A stretch of 64,000 nt of DNA, taken from the NCBI RefSeq assembly GCF_036199905.1, contig NZ_CP108109.1:6948501-7012500 (forward strand). The letters are read 5' to 3'. The notes under the pieces were generated by a model. It worked only from the letters and a program-made list of their open reading frames with translations. It searched no databases and was not told where the DNA came from. Within the stretch, counting starts at the first letter, position 1, and every line of letters starts with the position of its first letter. This document shows, piece by piece, positions 8,226 to 16,319 of the stretch. A program made the translations under genes and the position numbers. This stretch comes from Streptomyces sp. NBC_00223. Lineage in GTDB: Bacteria; Actinomycetota; Actinomycetes; Streptomycetales; Streptomycetaceae.

Positions 8226-9737
8226 ATGACCGTACGGCGAGTAATGGGCATCGAGACGGAGTACGGGATCTCCGTCCCCGGCCACCCGAACGCCAATGCC
8301 ATGCTCACCTCGTCCCAGATCGTCAACGCCTACGCGGCGGCGATGCACCGGGCGCGGCGGGCCCGCTGGGACTTCGAGGAGGAGAACCCGCTGCGGGACG
8401 CCCGCGGCTTCGATCTCGCCCGCGAGACGGCGGACTCCAGTCAGCTCACCGACGAGGACATCGGCCTGGCCAATGTGATCCTCACCAATGGCGCCCGGCT
8501 GTACGTCGACCACGCCCATCCGGAGTACTCCTCGCCCGAGATCACCAATCCGCGCGACGCGGTGCTCTGGGACAAGGCGGGGGAGCGGATCATGGCGGAG
8601 GCGGCGCTGCGGGCGGGGCAGATCCCCGGCGCCCAGCCGATCCACCTGTACAAGAACAACACCGACAACAAGGGCGCGTCCTACGGCACGCACGAGAACT
8701 ATCTGATGAAGCGGGAGACCCCCTTCTCGGACATCGTGCGGCATCTGACCCCGTTCTTCGTCTCCCGGCAGGTCGTCACGGGCGCGGGCCGGGTCGGCAT
8801 CGGGCAGGACGGCCACGACGACGGCTTCCAGCTCAGCCAGCGCGCCGACTACTTCGAGGTCGAGGTGGGGCTGGAGACGACCCTCAAACGGCCCATCATC
8901 AACACCCGCGACGAACCGCACTCCGACGCCGAGAAGTACCGCCGGCTCCATGTGATCATCGGCGACGCCAACCTCTCGGAGATCTCCACCTATCTCAAGC
9001 TGGGCACCACCGCGCTGGTGCTGTCCATGATCGAGGACAACTTCATCAAGGTGGACCTGGCCGTGGACCAGCCGGTCCGCACCCTCCACGACGTCTCCCA
9101 CGACCCCTCTCTGCGACAGCTGATCACGCTGCGCAACGGCCGCACCCTGACGGCGGTCCAGCTCCAGATGGAGTACTTCGAGCTGGCCCGCAAATACGTC
9201 GAGGAGCGGTACGGCACGGACGCGGACGAGCAGACCAGGGATGTCCTCGGCCGCTGGGAGGACGTGCTCAACCGGCTGGAGACCGACCCGATGAGCCTGG
9301 CGGGCGAGCTGGACTGGGTGGCCAAGCTGGAGGTCCTTGAGGGCTACCGGCGCCGTGACGACCTGGGCTGGGACGCGGCCCGGCTGCACCTGGTGGATCT
9401 GCAGTACGCCGACGTACGACCCGACAAGGGGCTCTACAACCGGCTGGTGGCCCGGGGCCGGATCAAGCGGCTGCTGGACGAGGACGAGGTGCTCAGGGCC
9501 GTGGCCAAGCCCCCGGAGGACACCAGGGCGTACTTCAGGGGCCGCTGTCTCGAGCAGTACGCGGACGACGTGGCCGCGGCGTCCTGGGACTCGGTGATCT
9601 TCGACCTGCCCGGCCGGGACTCCCTCCAGCGGGTTCCCACGCTGGAGCCCCTGCGTGGCACCCGCAAGCACGTCAAGGAACTGCTGGACCGCTGCCGCAC
9701 CGCGGAGGACCTGGTGCGCATCCTGTCCGGCGGCTGA
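8226..9737 (+). CDS. dop: Pup deamidase/depupylase Dop
   Basis: This 503-residue glutamine-synthetase-fold enzyme starts MTVRRVMGIETEYG. It deamidates the C-terminal Gln of Pup to Glu and also removes Pup from substrates. Asp95 in LYVDHAHPEY corresponds to the nucleophile described for mycobacterial Dop, and the Dop-specific region between KR(P)IINTRDEPHSDAEKYRRLH and the C-terminal domain is intact. The start ATG 8226 follows AAGGAGGG. Pup here ends in Gln, so Dop activity is required for ligation. It is a paralogue of PafA (14730), sharing the NTRDEPHADAE core. Confidence 0.97.
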   Translation: MTVRRVMGIETEYGISVPGHPNANAMLTSSQIVNAYAAAMHRARRARWDFEEENPLRDARGFDLARETADSSQLTDEDIGLANVILTNGARLYVDHAHPEYSSPEITNPRDAVLWDKAGERIMAEAALRAGQIPGAQPIHLYKNNTDNKGASYGTHENYLMKRETPFSDIVRHLTPFFVSRQVVTGAGRVGIGQDGHDDGFQLSQRADYFEVEVGLETTLKRPIINTRDEPHSDAEKYRRLHVIIGDANLSEISTYLKLGTTALVLSMIEDNFIKVDLAVDQPVRTLHDVSHDPSLRQLITLRNGRTLTAVQLQMEYFELARKYVEERYGTDADEQTRDVLGRWEDVLNRLETDPMSLAGELDWVAKLEVLEGYRRRDDLGWDAARLHLVDLQYADVRPDKGLYNRLVARGRIKRLLDEDEVLRAVAKPPEDTRAYFRGRCLEQYADDVAAASWDSVIFDLPGRDSLQRVPTLEPLRGTRKHVKELLDRCRTAEDLVRILSGG

Positions 9738-9814
9738 AACGGCACGGATCAGGGAATCAACTCAGTAGCACTCGGACGTTGAGGTATTCGAGAGCCGATG
9801 TCGGACCCTGCTTG

Positions 9815-9820
9815 TAGGGT
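9815..9820 (+). promoter_or_regulatory. Candidate -10 element upstream of pup
   Basis: TAGGGT occurs 40 bases upstream of the pup start codon in the dop-pup gap. It suggests that pup has its own promoter in addition to read-through from dop. No good -35 match is visible. Confidence 0.4.
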
Positions 9821-9860
9821 CTGATCTTGTTAGGTCACGCAACCGAGCGGGGTGAGGGAC

Positions 9861-10079
9861 ATGGCAACCAAGGACACCGACGGCGGACAGCAGAAGGCGA
9901 CCCGTTCCACGGACGAGGTCGAGGAAGTCCAGCAGGACGCCAAGGCAGCCGACGACCTCAAGGAACGCCACGAGAAGCTCTCGGACGACGTCGACTCGGT
10001 TCTCGACGAGATCGACGACGTACTCGAGGAGAACGCGGAGGACTTCGTGCGCTCGTTCGTGCAAAAGGGCGGACAGTAG
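9861..10079 (+). CDS. pup: Prokaryotic ubiquitin-like protein Pup
   Basis: Pup is a 72-residue, acidic, intrinsically disordered tag attached to lysines of proteins bound for the proteasome. This copy starts MATKDTDGG and ends in VQKGGQ: the diglycine and terminal Gln are the signature, and Gln must be deamidated by Dop before PafA can ligate it. The central segment from about residue 20 to 50 (QDAKAADDLKERHEKLSDDV) is the coiled-coil-forming Arc-binding part. ATG 9861 is chosen over an in-frame GTG nine bases upstream because the family begins at MATKD and GAGGGAC lies next to it. Confidence 0.97.
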   Translation: MATKDTDGGQQKATRSTDEVEEVQQDAKAADDLKERHEKLSDDVDSVLDEIDDVLEENAEDFVRSFVQKGGQ

Positions 10080-10120
10080 TCACATACGCGGACGGGGGCG
10101 GGCTCTCGACGCGCGGCGGG

Positions 10121-10429
10121 ATGGGCCGGGCGGTCGAGGGCCGGGCGGGGCGCGCGAGACGGCGGCACGGCGGTGCCGCGGCCGGGCGCGGCACGGTGGC
10201 GGAGCCGAGGACGGGATTCCGCACAATCCGTCCGTCCGGCTCCGCCATTCATGTGGATCACCGCCACCGGGCGGGTAGGGTCCGGGACGTACCGTGCTTC
10301 AACTGCAATTCGGCCATCGGCACGTTGGGAGAAAATCCCAGCACACAGCGCCGGGCGACCGCTTACCTGGAGGGAAACGCGTGGAAGCCAACACTCGTAG
10401 CACCGGGCGTCTACCAGCTGCCTTCCTGA
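10121..10429 (+). pseudogene. 5'-truncated endonuclease VII-like (HNH) reading frame overlapping prcB
   Basis: The reading frame ending at 10429 encodes the C-terminal half of a recombination endonuclease VII-type protein: HVDHRHRAGRVRDVPCFNCN, with the DH catalytic motif and the second zinc CxxCN pair, then IGTLGENPSTQRRATAYLEG. The first CxxC zinc pair expected upstream is missing; the preceding 40 residues are Arg/Gly-rich with no recognisable fold, and ATG 10121 is only the first possible start. An endonuclease gene at this position between pup and prcB is, as I recall, common in Streptomyces. Its last 16 codons overlap the start of prcB in another frame. It may be a decaying gene, or a shortened one still kept. 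Confidence 0.6.
10276..10281 (+). promoter_or_regulatory. Candidate -10 element upstream of prcB
   Basis: TAGGGT lies about 100 bases before the prcB start codon, inside the endonuclease-like frame. It is a possible internal promoter for prcBA. Confidence 0.3.
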
Positions 10430-11226
10430 CGCCTGGCTCGTCCTCTTTCCTGGACTTCCTGGGCGACCACTCGCCCGAGCTGCTGCCGGGCCACCGGACC
10501 CTGCCGCCCGTCAAGGGCGCCGTCGAACTCCCGCACGGCACCACGATCGTGGCCGCGACCTTCGACGGCGGAGTGATCCTGGCCGGCGACCGGCGGGCCA
10601 CGATGGGCAATGTCATCGCCCAGCGCGACATCGAGAAGGTCTTCCCCGCGGACGAGTACTCGGCCGTCGGCATCGCCGGCACCGCGGGCCTGGCCGTCGA
10701 GATGGTCAAGCTCTTCCAACTGGAGCTGGAGCACTACGAGAAGATCGAAGGGGCCACGCTGTCCCTGGAGGGCAAGGCCAACCGCCTGTCCACCATGATC
10801 AGGAGCAACCTCGGGATGGCCCTTCAGGGCCTGGCCGTGGTGCCGCTCTTCGCCGGGTACGACACCGTCCGCGAGAAGGGCCGGATCTTCTCGTACGACG
10901 TCACCGGCGGCCGCAGCGAGGAAGTGGGCTTCGCCGCAACCGGCTCCGGCTCGGTCTTCGCCCGCGGCGCGCTGAAGAAGCTGTACCGCAGGGACCTCAC
11001 CGAGCGTCAGACCGTCACCGCGGTGATCCAGGCGCTCTACGACGCGGCGGACGACGACTCGGCCACCGGCGGCCCCGACCTCACCCGGCAGATCTTCCCG
11101 ATCATCACGGTGATCACCGAGGAGGGCTTCCGCAGGCTCCCCGACGCCGAGGTCTCCGAGATCGCCCGCGCGGTGCTCGACGGGCGGCTGGAGCGGCCGG
11201 ACGGACCTCAGGCGCAGGTGCTGTGA
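10381..11226 (+). CDS. prcB: 20S proteasome beta subunit PrcB
   Basis: PrcB is the catalytic N-terminal-nucleophile subunit. The 281-residue precursor has a 53-residue propeptide that is cut autocatalytically after PHG, exposing Thr54 (TTIVAATF) as nucleophile. Further family landmarks are GGVILAGDRRATMGN with the catalytic Asp and Lys region, and the S-G-S turn in FAATGSGSVFARG. GTG 10381 follows GGAGGGAAACGC and gives the same length as the S. coelicolor protein as I recall it. The first 48 bases also encode the end of the endonuclease-like frame, so the start of the propeptide is dual coding. prcA follows after 86 bases. Confidence 0.97.
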   Translation: MEANTRSTGRLPAAFLTPGSSSFLDFLGDHSPELLPGHRTLPPVKGAVELPHGTTIVAATFDGGVILAGDRRATMGNVIAQRDIEKVFPADEYSAVGIAGTAGLAVEMVKLFQLELEHYEKIEGATLSLEGKANRLSTMIRSNLGMALQGLAVVPLFAGYDTVREKGRIFSYDVTGGRSEEVGFAATGSGSVFARGALKKLYRRDLTERQTVTAVIQALYDAADDDSATGGPDLTRQIFPIITVITEEGFRRLPDAEVSEIARAVLDGRLERPDGPQAQVL

Positions 11227-11312
11227 CGGCCGGTCACGCCCCGGACCGCCAAGTGACGCATTCGTTCTCGACAGCGCTGACAGCGCCGACAGCAGAAAGG
11301 CACGGTTAGCCG

Positions 11313-12059
11313 GTGTCCACGCCCTTTTACGTTTCACCCCAACAGGCCATGGCGGACCGCGCCGAGTACGCCCGCAAGGGCATCGCGCGCGGCCGAAGCG
11401 TCGTCGTCCTCCAGTACACCGACGGCATCGTCTTCGTCGCCGAGAACCCGTCCCGCGCACTGCACAAGGTCAGCGAGATCTACGACCGGATCGCCTTCGC
11501 GGCGGTCGGCAAGTACAACGAGTTCGAGAACCTGAGGATCGGCGGCGTGCGCTACGCCGATCTGCGCGGCTACACCTACGACCGTGACGACGTGACCGCC
11601 CGCGGTCTGGCCAATGTCTACGCCCAGACGCTCGGCACCATCTTCTCCAGCGTCGGCGAGAAGCCCTACGAGGTGGAGCTGATCGTCGCGGAGGTCGGGG
11701 CCGGACCCGAGGACGACCAGATCTACCGGCTGCCGCACGACGGCTCGATCGTCGACGAGCACGGGGCGGTCGCCGTCGGCGGCAACTCCGACCAGATCGG
11801 CAGCTATCTCGACCAGCGGCACCGCGACGGCATGACGCTCGCCGAGGCGCTCGCGCTGGCCGTGGAATCCCTCGGCCGGGACAACAACGGCGGGGAGCGC
11901 CAGCTCACCGCCGAGCAGCTGGAGGTCGCGGTGCTTGACCGCACACGGCCGCAGCAGCGGAAGTTCAAGCGCATCCTGGGCCGGCAGCTCTCCCGGCTGC
12001 TGGACACGGAGAGCGCGGCGACCGCGAAGACGGACGAGCCGTCGGACGACGAGGAGTAG
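11313..12059 (+). CDS. prcA: 20S proteasome alpha subunit PrcA
   Basis: This 248-residue protein forms the outer heptameric rings that gate entry to the core and bind the Arc C-termini. It begins MSTPFYVSPQQAMADRAEYA, the alpha-subunit gating helix, and contains RGLANVYAQTLGTIFSS and the GGNSDQI segment. It has no Ntn nucleophile, as expected for alpha subunits. The C-terminus is acidic (SDDEE). GTG 11313 follows AGAAAGGCACGG. A large hairpin between 12127 and 12191 ends the transcript and also the convergent LacI gene. Confidence 0.97.
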   Translation: MSTPFYVSPQQAMADRAEYARKGIARGRSVVVLQYTDGIVFVAENPSRALHKVSEIYDRIAFAAVGKYNEFENLRIGGVRYADLRGYTYDRDDVTARGLANVYAQTLGTIFSSVGEKPYEVELIVAEVGAGPEDDQIYRLPHDGSIVDEHGAVAVGGNSDQIGSYLDQRHRDGMTLAEALALAVESLGRDNNGGERQLTAEQLEVAVLDRTRPQQRKFKRILGRQLSRLLDTESAATAKTDEPSDDEE

Positions 12060-12126
12060 GGGCCCCGGCCCCCCGGGGTGGTGGGTTCCGCCGGTTGCGG
12101 GACCACCCGCCGGTGGTGGGTTTCTC

Positions 12127-12191
12127 GCGCAGTTCCTCCCCCAGGCTCCGCCCGGGGGTGCCCCCAGCGCCCCCTGGGGGAGGAACTGCGC
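12127..12191. terminator. Bidirectional terminator hairpin containing the dispersed repeat
   Basis: An 18-bp perfect inverted repeat (12127-12144 with 12174-12191) lies between the convergent prcA and lacI-type genes. The 29-base loop contains an inner GGGGGTGCCCCC stem. It includes the dispersed element seen also at 3869-3901. Confidence 0.85.
12135..12167 (+). repeat. Dispersed 33-bp intergenic repeat, copy 2
   Basis: This copy is inverted relative to 3869-3901 and differs from it at only two or three positions. Here it forms the left half of a longer terminator. Confidence 0.7.
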
Positions 12192-12222
12192 AACGGCGGC
12201 GAACCCCTGCGGCGGTGGACCG

Positions 12223-13278
12223 CTAAGGCGGGGGCGCTGTGGAGCTGCGGACGACGAGATCCACCGGGAGTTCGACCGGGGGAGGCGTACGCCCGTCGAG
12301 CGCGGCCAGGAGCGCGGACATACCGCGCGCGCCCACGTCCTCGGCGGGCAGCCGTACCGTCGTCAGCTCCGGGTCGAGCGCGGTCGCCAGCGACAGGTCG
12401 TCGAAGCCGGAGACGGACACGTCGTAGGGCACCCGCAGGCCGAGCCCCCGGGCCGCCTTGCACGCGCCCGCGGCCAGGATGTCGCCGTCGCACAGCAGCG
12501 CGGTGGGCCGGCGGTCGGGCGCCGCGTCGGCGAGCACCCGCGCGGCCGCCTCGCGCCCGGCCCCGACGTCCAGCGCGCAGCGCTCGGTCCGCAGCCGCGC
12601 CCCCGGCACGTCCGCCAGCTCCGCCGCGACCGTCTCGGCGCGCACCCGGAACGTCCAGGTGTCCACATCGCTCGCCAGGTGCGCGATGCGGCGGTGGCCG
12701 AGCGCCAGCAGATGGCGGGTCATCTGGCGGATGCCGTCGGCGACCGCCAGGTTCACCGTCGGCGGGCCGCCGGGGGCCGCCGGACCGCTGTCGAGCATCA
12801 CCAGCGGCAGCCCGCCGTCGCCGATGCCGGCGAGCGCGTCGGCGGCCATCGAGGAGGCGATCACCCCGTCGATCGCGGCCCGCGCGGACCCGAAGGGGTC
12901 GCGGGCCGGACCGATGCCCTCGGGGGAGGGGTAGAGCACGACGCCGAAGCCGTGCTCGGCCGCGACCCGGGCGGCGCCGGTGTACACCCGGGCGAAGTAC
13001 TCGTTGGTCAGCGCGGGCACCACGAGCAGCGCGGTCCTGGTCCGCCCCAGCCGCAGGCTGCGCGCGGCCAGGTTCGGCCGGTACCCCAGCTCATCGGCCG
13101 CCGCCCGTACGGCCCGGGCGGTCTTCTCCGACACCCGACCGCGCCACTTCCCGCCCAGCACCAGCGAGACGGTCGCCTGCGACACGCCGACCACCCGCGC
13201 GACATCCCGTGACGTCGGCCGCCCGGCGCCGCCCGCCGCGCTTCCGGGTCCTTCCCCGTTCACCGCGCCCCCGTTCAC
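12223..13278 (-). CDS. LacI-family transcriptional repressor
   Basis: The N-terminal LacI helix-turn-helix is RPTSRDVARVVGVSQATVSL, followed by the hinge region YRPNLAARSLRLGRT and a periplasmic-binding-protein-like effector domain ending around LPVDLVVRSSTAP. The effector pocket residues do not identify a sugar. The start is uncertain: GTG codons at 13278 and 13263 both fit, while frames back to 13443 would run into the promoter of the divergent MFS gene. It probably represses the neighbouring MFS transporter, with the inverted repeat at 13427-13453 as a possible operator. This pair sits between prcA and pafA in the proteasome region. Confidence 0.88.
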   Translation of the reverse strand: MNGGAVNGEGPGSAAGGAGRPTSRDVARVVGVSQATVSLVLGGKWRGRVSEKTARAVRAAADELGYRPNLAARSLRLGRTRTALLVVPALTNEYFARVYTGAARVAAEHGFGVVLYPSPEGIGPARDPFGSARAAIDGVIASSMAADALAGIGDGGLPLVMLDSGPAAPGGPPTVNLAVADGIRQMTRHLLALGHRRIAHLASDVDTWTFRVRAETVAAELADVPGARLRTERCALDVGAGREAAARVLADAAPDRRPTALLCDGDILAAGACKAARGLGLRVPYDVSVSGFDDLSLATALDPELTTVRLPAEDVGARGMSALLAALDGRTPPPVELPVDLVVRSSTAPPP

Positions 13279-13426
13279 CGCGCCCCCGCCCCTGAGCCGC
13301 CGCGCCCGGCGTACGACCGGCCGGGCCCGGCCGGGGGAATGCCGCCGTGACCGTGCCCCACGTGGTCCTCGCTCTCCGCTGTCGGAAACCAGCGCCTCGC
13401 GGTGGACCCGCGGGCTTGCGACATGG

Positions 13427-13453
13427 TACGTATGGCGCACCACGTTATACGTA
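13427..13453. promoter_or_regulatory. Inverted repeat upstream of the MFS gene, possible operator
   Basis: TACGTAT (13427-13433) and ATACGTA (13447-13453) are perfect 7-bp arms separated by 13 bases, ending 20 bases before the MFS start codon. Position and symmetry suit a repressor site, most simply for the divergent LacI protein. The half-site spacing is longer than in classical LacI-family operators. Confidence 0.4.
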
Positions 13454-13472
13454 ACACTGCGGAGGAGCGGGC

Positions 13473-14720
13473 ATGGCGAGCGGGTACCGGGATCTGCTGC
13501 GGACTCCGCACGCCGCCAGGCTGCTGGGCGGGACGCTGCTCGGGCGGCTGCCCAACGCCATGGCGGCGCTCGCCATCGTGCTCTTCCTGCGCTCGCAGGG
13601 GGCCGGATACGGGCTGGCCGGCACCCTGTCCGCGCTGTACGGCGGGGCCGTGGCCGTCGGGCAGCCGCTGCTCGGGCGGGCCGTCGACCGGCGCGGACAG
13701 CCGCGGGTGATGACCGCGGCCGCGCTGCTGTCGGCCGCCGGCTTCGTACTGCTGGCCGTCACCGGCCCCTCGCCGCTGCCGCTGGCCGTCGTGGCCGTGC
13801 TGCTGGCCGGCGTGGCCACCCCGCCGCTGGAGGGCGGGCTGCGGGCGCTGTGGTCGAACGTGCTGCGCGACGAGGCACGCGTGCACAAGGCGTACGCGCT
13901 GGACGCCGCCGCCCAGGAGGTGCTGTTCGCGCTCGGCCCCCTGCTGGTGACGCTGTTCGTCTCGGCCTCCTCGCACGCCGTCGCCGTGGTGCTGACCGGG
14001 GCGCTCGGCGTGGCGGGCACGCTGGTCGTGGTCACCGCCCGGCCGTCGCGGGAGTGGCGCGCCGAGGACCGCGCGCCGCACTGGCTGGGCGCGCTGCGCT
14101 CGCCGGGCCTGGTCGTACTGCTCGGCGCCTGCTTCTTCGTCGGCATCGCGCTGGGCGCCGTGGCGCTCGCCGCCGTCGCCTACGGGGACGCGCACGGCGG
14201 CGGTCCGGTCGCCGCGTACGTCCTGGCCGCGAACGGCGCCGGGGCGCTGATCGGCGGGCTCGTCTACGGCGCCCGGACCTGGTCCGGGGTCCCCGAGCGG
14301 CGGCTGCGCGCGCTGTCGGTGGGTCTGGCGCTGTGCTATCCGCCGCTGCTGTTCGTGCCCGGCCTGCCGTGGATGCTGCCGCTCGCCGCGCTCGCCGGGG
14401 TGTTTCTCGCACCCACTCTGGCCTGCGGTTTCCTGGTGGTGGACCGGCACGCCCCGGCGGGCACGGTGACCGAGGCGTTCTCCTGGGTGGTGACCGCGGC
14501 CGGCGTCGGCTCGGCGCTCGGCACGGCCGCCGCCGGGCTGGCCGCCCAACACGGCGGGGCGGGGACCGGATACGCGGTGGCCGCGGCCGGTGGGGCGGTC
14601 GCGATGCTCGTACTGCTGTCGACCGGCCGAATCCTGACGGTTCCAAACCTCGAAACCCGACCGGAAAAAGATCGAAACGGACCGGCCGAACCCCGTTTCA
14701 GCTCCTCGCATCAGGCGTAA
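13473..14720 (+). CDS. Major facilitator superfamily transporter
   Basis: This 415-residue integral membrane protein has about 12 hydrophobic segments. Between the second and third helices is GRAVDRRGQPRVM, a degenerate form of the MFS loop motif GxxxDRxGRR, and the central loop is rich in Arg. The ATG at 13473 follows GGAGGAGC. It resembles drug or metabolite efflux pumps more than sugar importers, but the substrate cannot be read from the sequence. It is divergent from a LacI-type repressor and ends nine bases before pafA, so the two may be co-transcribed. Confidence 0.88.
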   Translation: MASGYRDLLRTPHAARLLGGTLLGRLPNAMAALAIVLFLRSQGAGYGLAGTLSALYGGAVAVGQPLLGRAVDRRGQPRVMTAAALLSAAGFVLLAVTGPSPLPLAVVAVLLAGVATPPLEGGLRALWSNVLRDEARVHKAYALDAAAQEVLFALGPLLVTLFVSASSHAVAVVLTGALGVAGTLVVVTARPSREWRAEDRAPHWLGALRSPGLVVLLGACFFVGIALGAVALAAVAYGDAHGGGPVAAYVLAANGAGALIGGLVYGARTWSGVPERRLRALSVGLALCYPPLLFVPGLPWMLPLAALAGVFLAPTLACGFLVVDRHAPAGTVTEAFSWVVTAAGVGSALGTAAAGLAAQHGGAGTGYAVAAAGGAVAMLVLLSTGRILTVPNLETRPEKDRNGPAEPRFSSSHQA

Positions 14721-14729
14721 TGTTCAGAC

Positions 14730-16091
14730 ATGGACCGCCGCATTTTCGGGCTGGAGAACGAGTACGGCGTCACATGCACGTTCAGGGGACAGCGGCGTCT
14801 GTCCCCTGACGAGGTGGCGCGCTACCTCTTCCGCCGTGTCGTGTCATGGGGCCGTAGCAGCAATGTTTTCCTCCGCAACGGTGCCCGCCTCTATCTCGAC
14901 GTGGGTTCGCACCCGGAGTACGCCACTCCCGAGTGCGACAACGTCGCCGAACTCGTCACGCACGACAAGGCCGGTGAACGCATCCTCGAAGGTCTTCTGG
15001 TGGACGCCGAACGGCGCCTTCACGAAGAGGGCATCGCGGGAGATGTGTACCTGTTCAAGAACAACACCGACTCGGCCGGGAACTCCTACGGATGCCACGA
15101 GAATTATCTGGTGGCACGGCACGGGGAATTCTCCCGGCTGGCGGACATCCTCATTCCCTTCCTCGTCACCCGGCAGTTGCTGTGCGGCGCGGGCAAGGTG
15201 CTGCAGACCCCGCGCGGAGCCGTCTTCTGCGTGAGCCAGCGCGCCGAGCACATCTGGGAGGGTGTCAGCTCCGCCACCACCCGGTCCCGCCCCATCATCA
15301 ACACCCGCGACGAACCCCACGCCGACGCCGAGCGGTACCGCAGGCTGCATGTCATCGTCGGCGACTCCAACATGTCCGAGACCACGATGCTGCTCAAGGT
15401 CGGCGCCACCGACCTGGTGCTGCGGATGATCGAGGCCGGCACCGTCATGCGCGACCTCACCCTGGAGAACCCGATCCGGGCCATCCGCGAGGTCAGCCAC
15501 GACATCACCGGCCGCCGCAAGGTCCGGCTCGCCTCGGGCCGGGAGGCGTCCGCGCTCGACATCCAGCAGGAGTACTACTCCAAGGCCGTCGAGTTCTGCG
15601 AGCGCCGCGGTATCCGCAGCGGCGTCATCGAGCAGGTGCTCGAACTGTGGGGCCGCGCCCTGGAGTCCATCGGCAGCGGCGATCTGTCCAGGATCGGCAC
15701 CGAGATCGACTGGGTGATGAAGTACCAGCTCATCGAGCGGTACCGCAACCGGGACAACATCACCATGTCCCACCCCCGGGTCGCCCAGATAGACCTCGCC
15801 TACCACGACATCCACCGCAGGCGCGGGCTGTACTACCTGCTGGAGCGCAAGGGCCAGGCCAAGCGGATCTGCGACGACCTCAAGATCTTCGAGGCCAAGT
15901 CGGTGCCCCCGCAGACCACCAGGGCCCGGCTGCGCGGCGACTTCATCCGCCGTGCCCAGGAGCAGCGCCGCGACTTCACCGTCGACTGGGTGCATCTCAA
16001 GCTCAACGACCAGGCGCAGCGGACCGTGCTGTGCAAGGACCCCTTCCGGTCGGTCGACGACCGGGTGGAGAAGCTCATCGCGGGCATGTAG
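14730..16091 (+). CDS. pafA: Pup-protein ligase PafA
   Basis: PafA couples the C-terminal Glu of deamidated Pup to substrate lysines using ATP through a phosphorylated Pup intermediate. The 453-residue protein starts MDRRIFGLENEYGV, the nucleotide-binding glutamate motif of the glutamine-synthetase-like fold. Asp57 in LYLDVGSHPEY matches the catalytic aspartate of mycobacterial PafA, and NTRDEPHADAERYRRLH is conserved with Dop. It lacks the Dop-specific insertion, which is why I separate the two. It follows the MFS gene by nine bases, and a 12-bp stem hairpin follows at 16216. Confidence 0.97.
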   Translation: MDRRIFGLENEYGVTCTFRGQRRLSPDEVARYLFRRVVSWGRSSNVFLRNGARLYLDVGSHPEYATPECDNVAELVTHDKAGERILEGLLVDAERRLHEEGIAGDVYLFKNNTDSAGNSYGCHENYLVARHGEFSRLADILIPFLVTRQLLCGAGKVLQTPRGAVFCVSQRAEHIWEGVSSATTRSRPIINTRDEPHADAERYRRLHVIVGDSNMSETTMLLKVGATDLVLRMIEAGTVMRDLTLENPIRAIREVSHDITGRRKVRLASGREASALDIQQEYYSKAVEFCERRGIRSGVIEQVLELWGRALESIGSGDLSRIGTEIDWVMKYQLIERYRNRDNITMSHPRVAQIDLAYHDIHRRRGLYYLLERKGQAKRICDDLKIFEAKSVPPQTTRARLRGDFIRRAQEQRRDFTVDWVHLKLNDQAQRTVLCKDPFRSVDDRVEKLIAGM

Positions 16092-16215
16092 CCGGGACCC
16101 GGCCCCGCTCTCCCGGGCCCCGGCTTCCGGTGCCGGGGAGCGGCGCCCCCGATTCAGGACCCGAACCGCCCCGACCTCGGACTCCGTGGCCGGGGCGGAG
16201 GCGTCACAGCGCGCG

Positions 16216-16250
16216 CACAGGCCCCGTGCGGATCTCGTACGGGGCCTGTG
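16216..16250 (+). terminator. Terminator hairpin after pafA
   Basis: A perfect 12-bp inverted repeat (16216-16227 with 16239-16250) has an 11-base loop. It lies just before a TAGGGT -10 element and so separates pafA from the FKBP genes. Confidence 0.8.
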
Positions 16251-16258
16251 GCACGCCG

Positions 16259-16264
16259 TAGGGT
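16259..16264 (+). promoter_or_regulatory. Candidate -10 element for the FKBP gene pair
   Basis: TAGGGT lies 56 bases before the GTG of the lipoprotein isomerase, immediately after the pafA terminator. Confidence 0.45.
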
Positions 16265-16319
16265 GTGGGACGGCAACCCTAGCCAGCTCCCAGCCCCCAC
16301 GACCCGAACGAGGAAACCC

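Noticed and set aside
9799..9820. A PafBC-type promoter before pup
   Set aside because: Only TGTCGG of the upstream motif matches and the spacing to TAGGGT is off by one, so the match is too weak.
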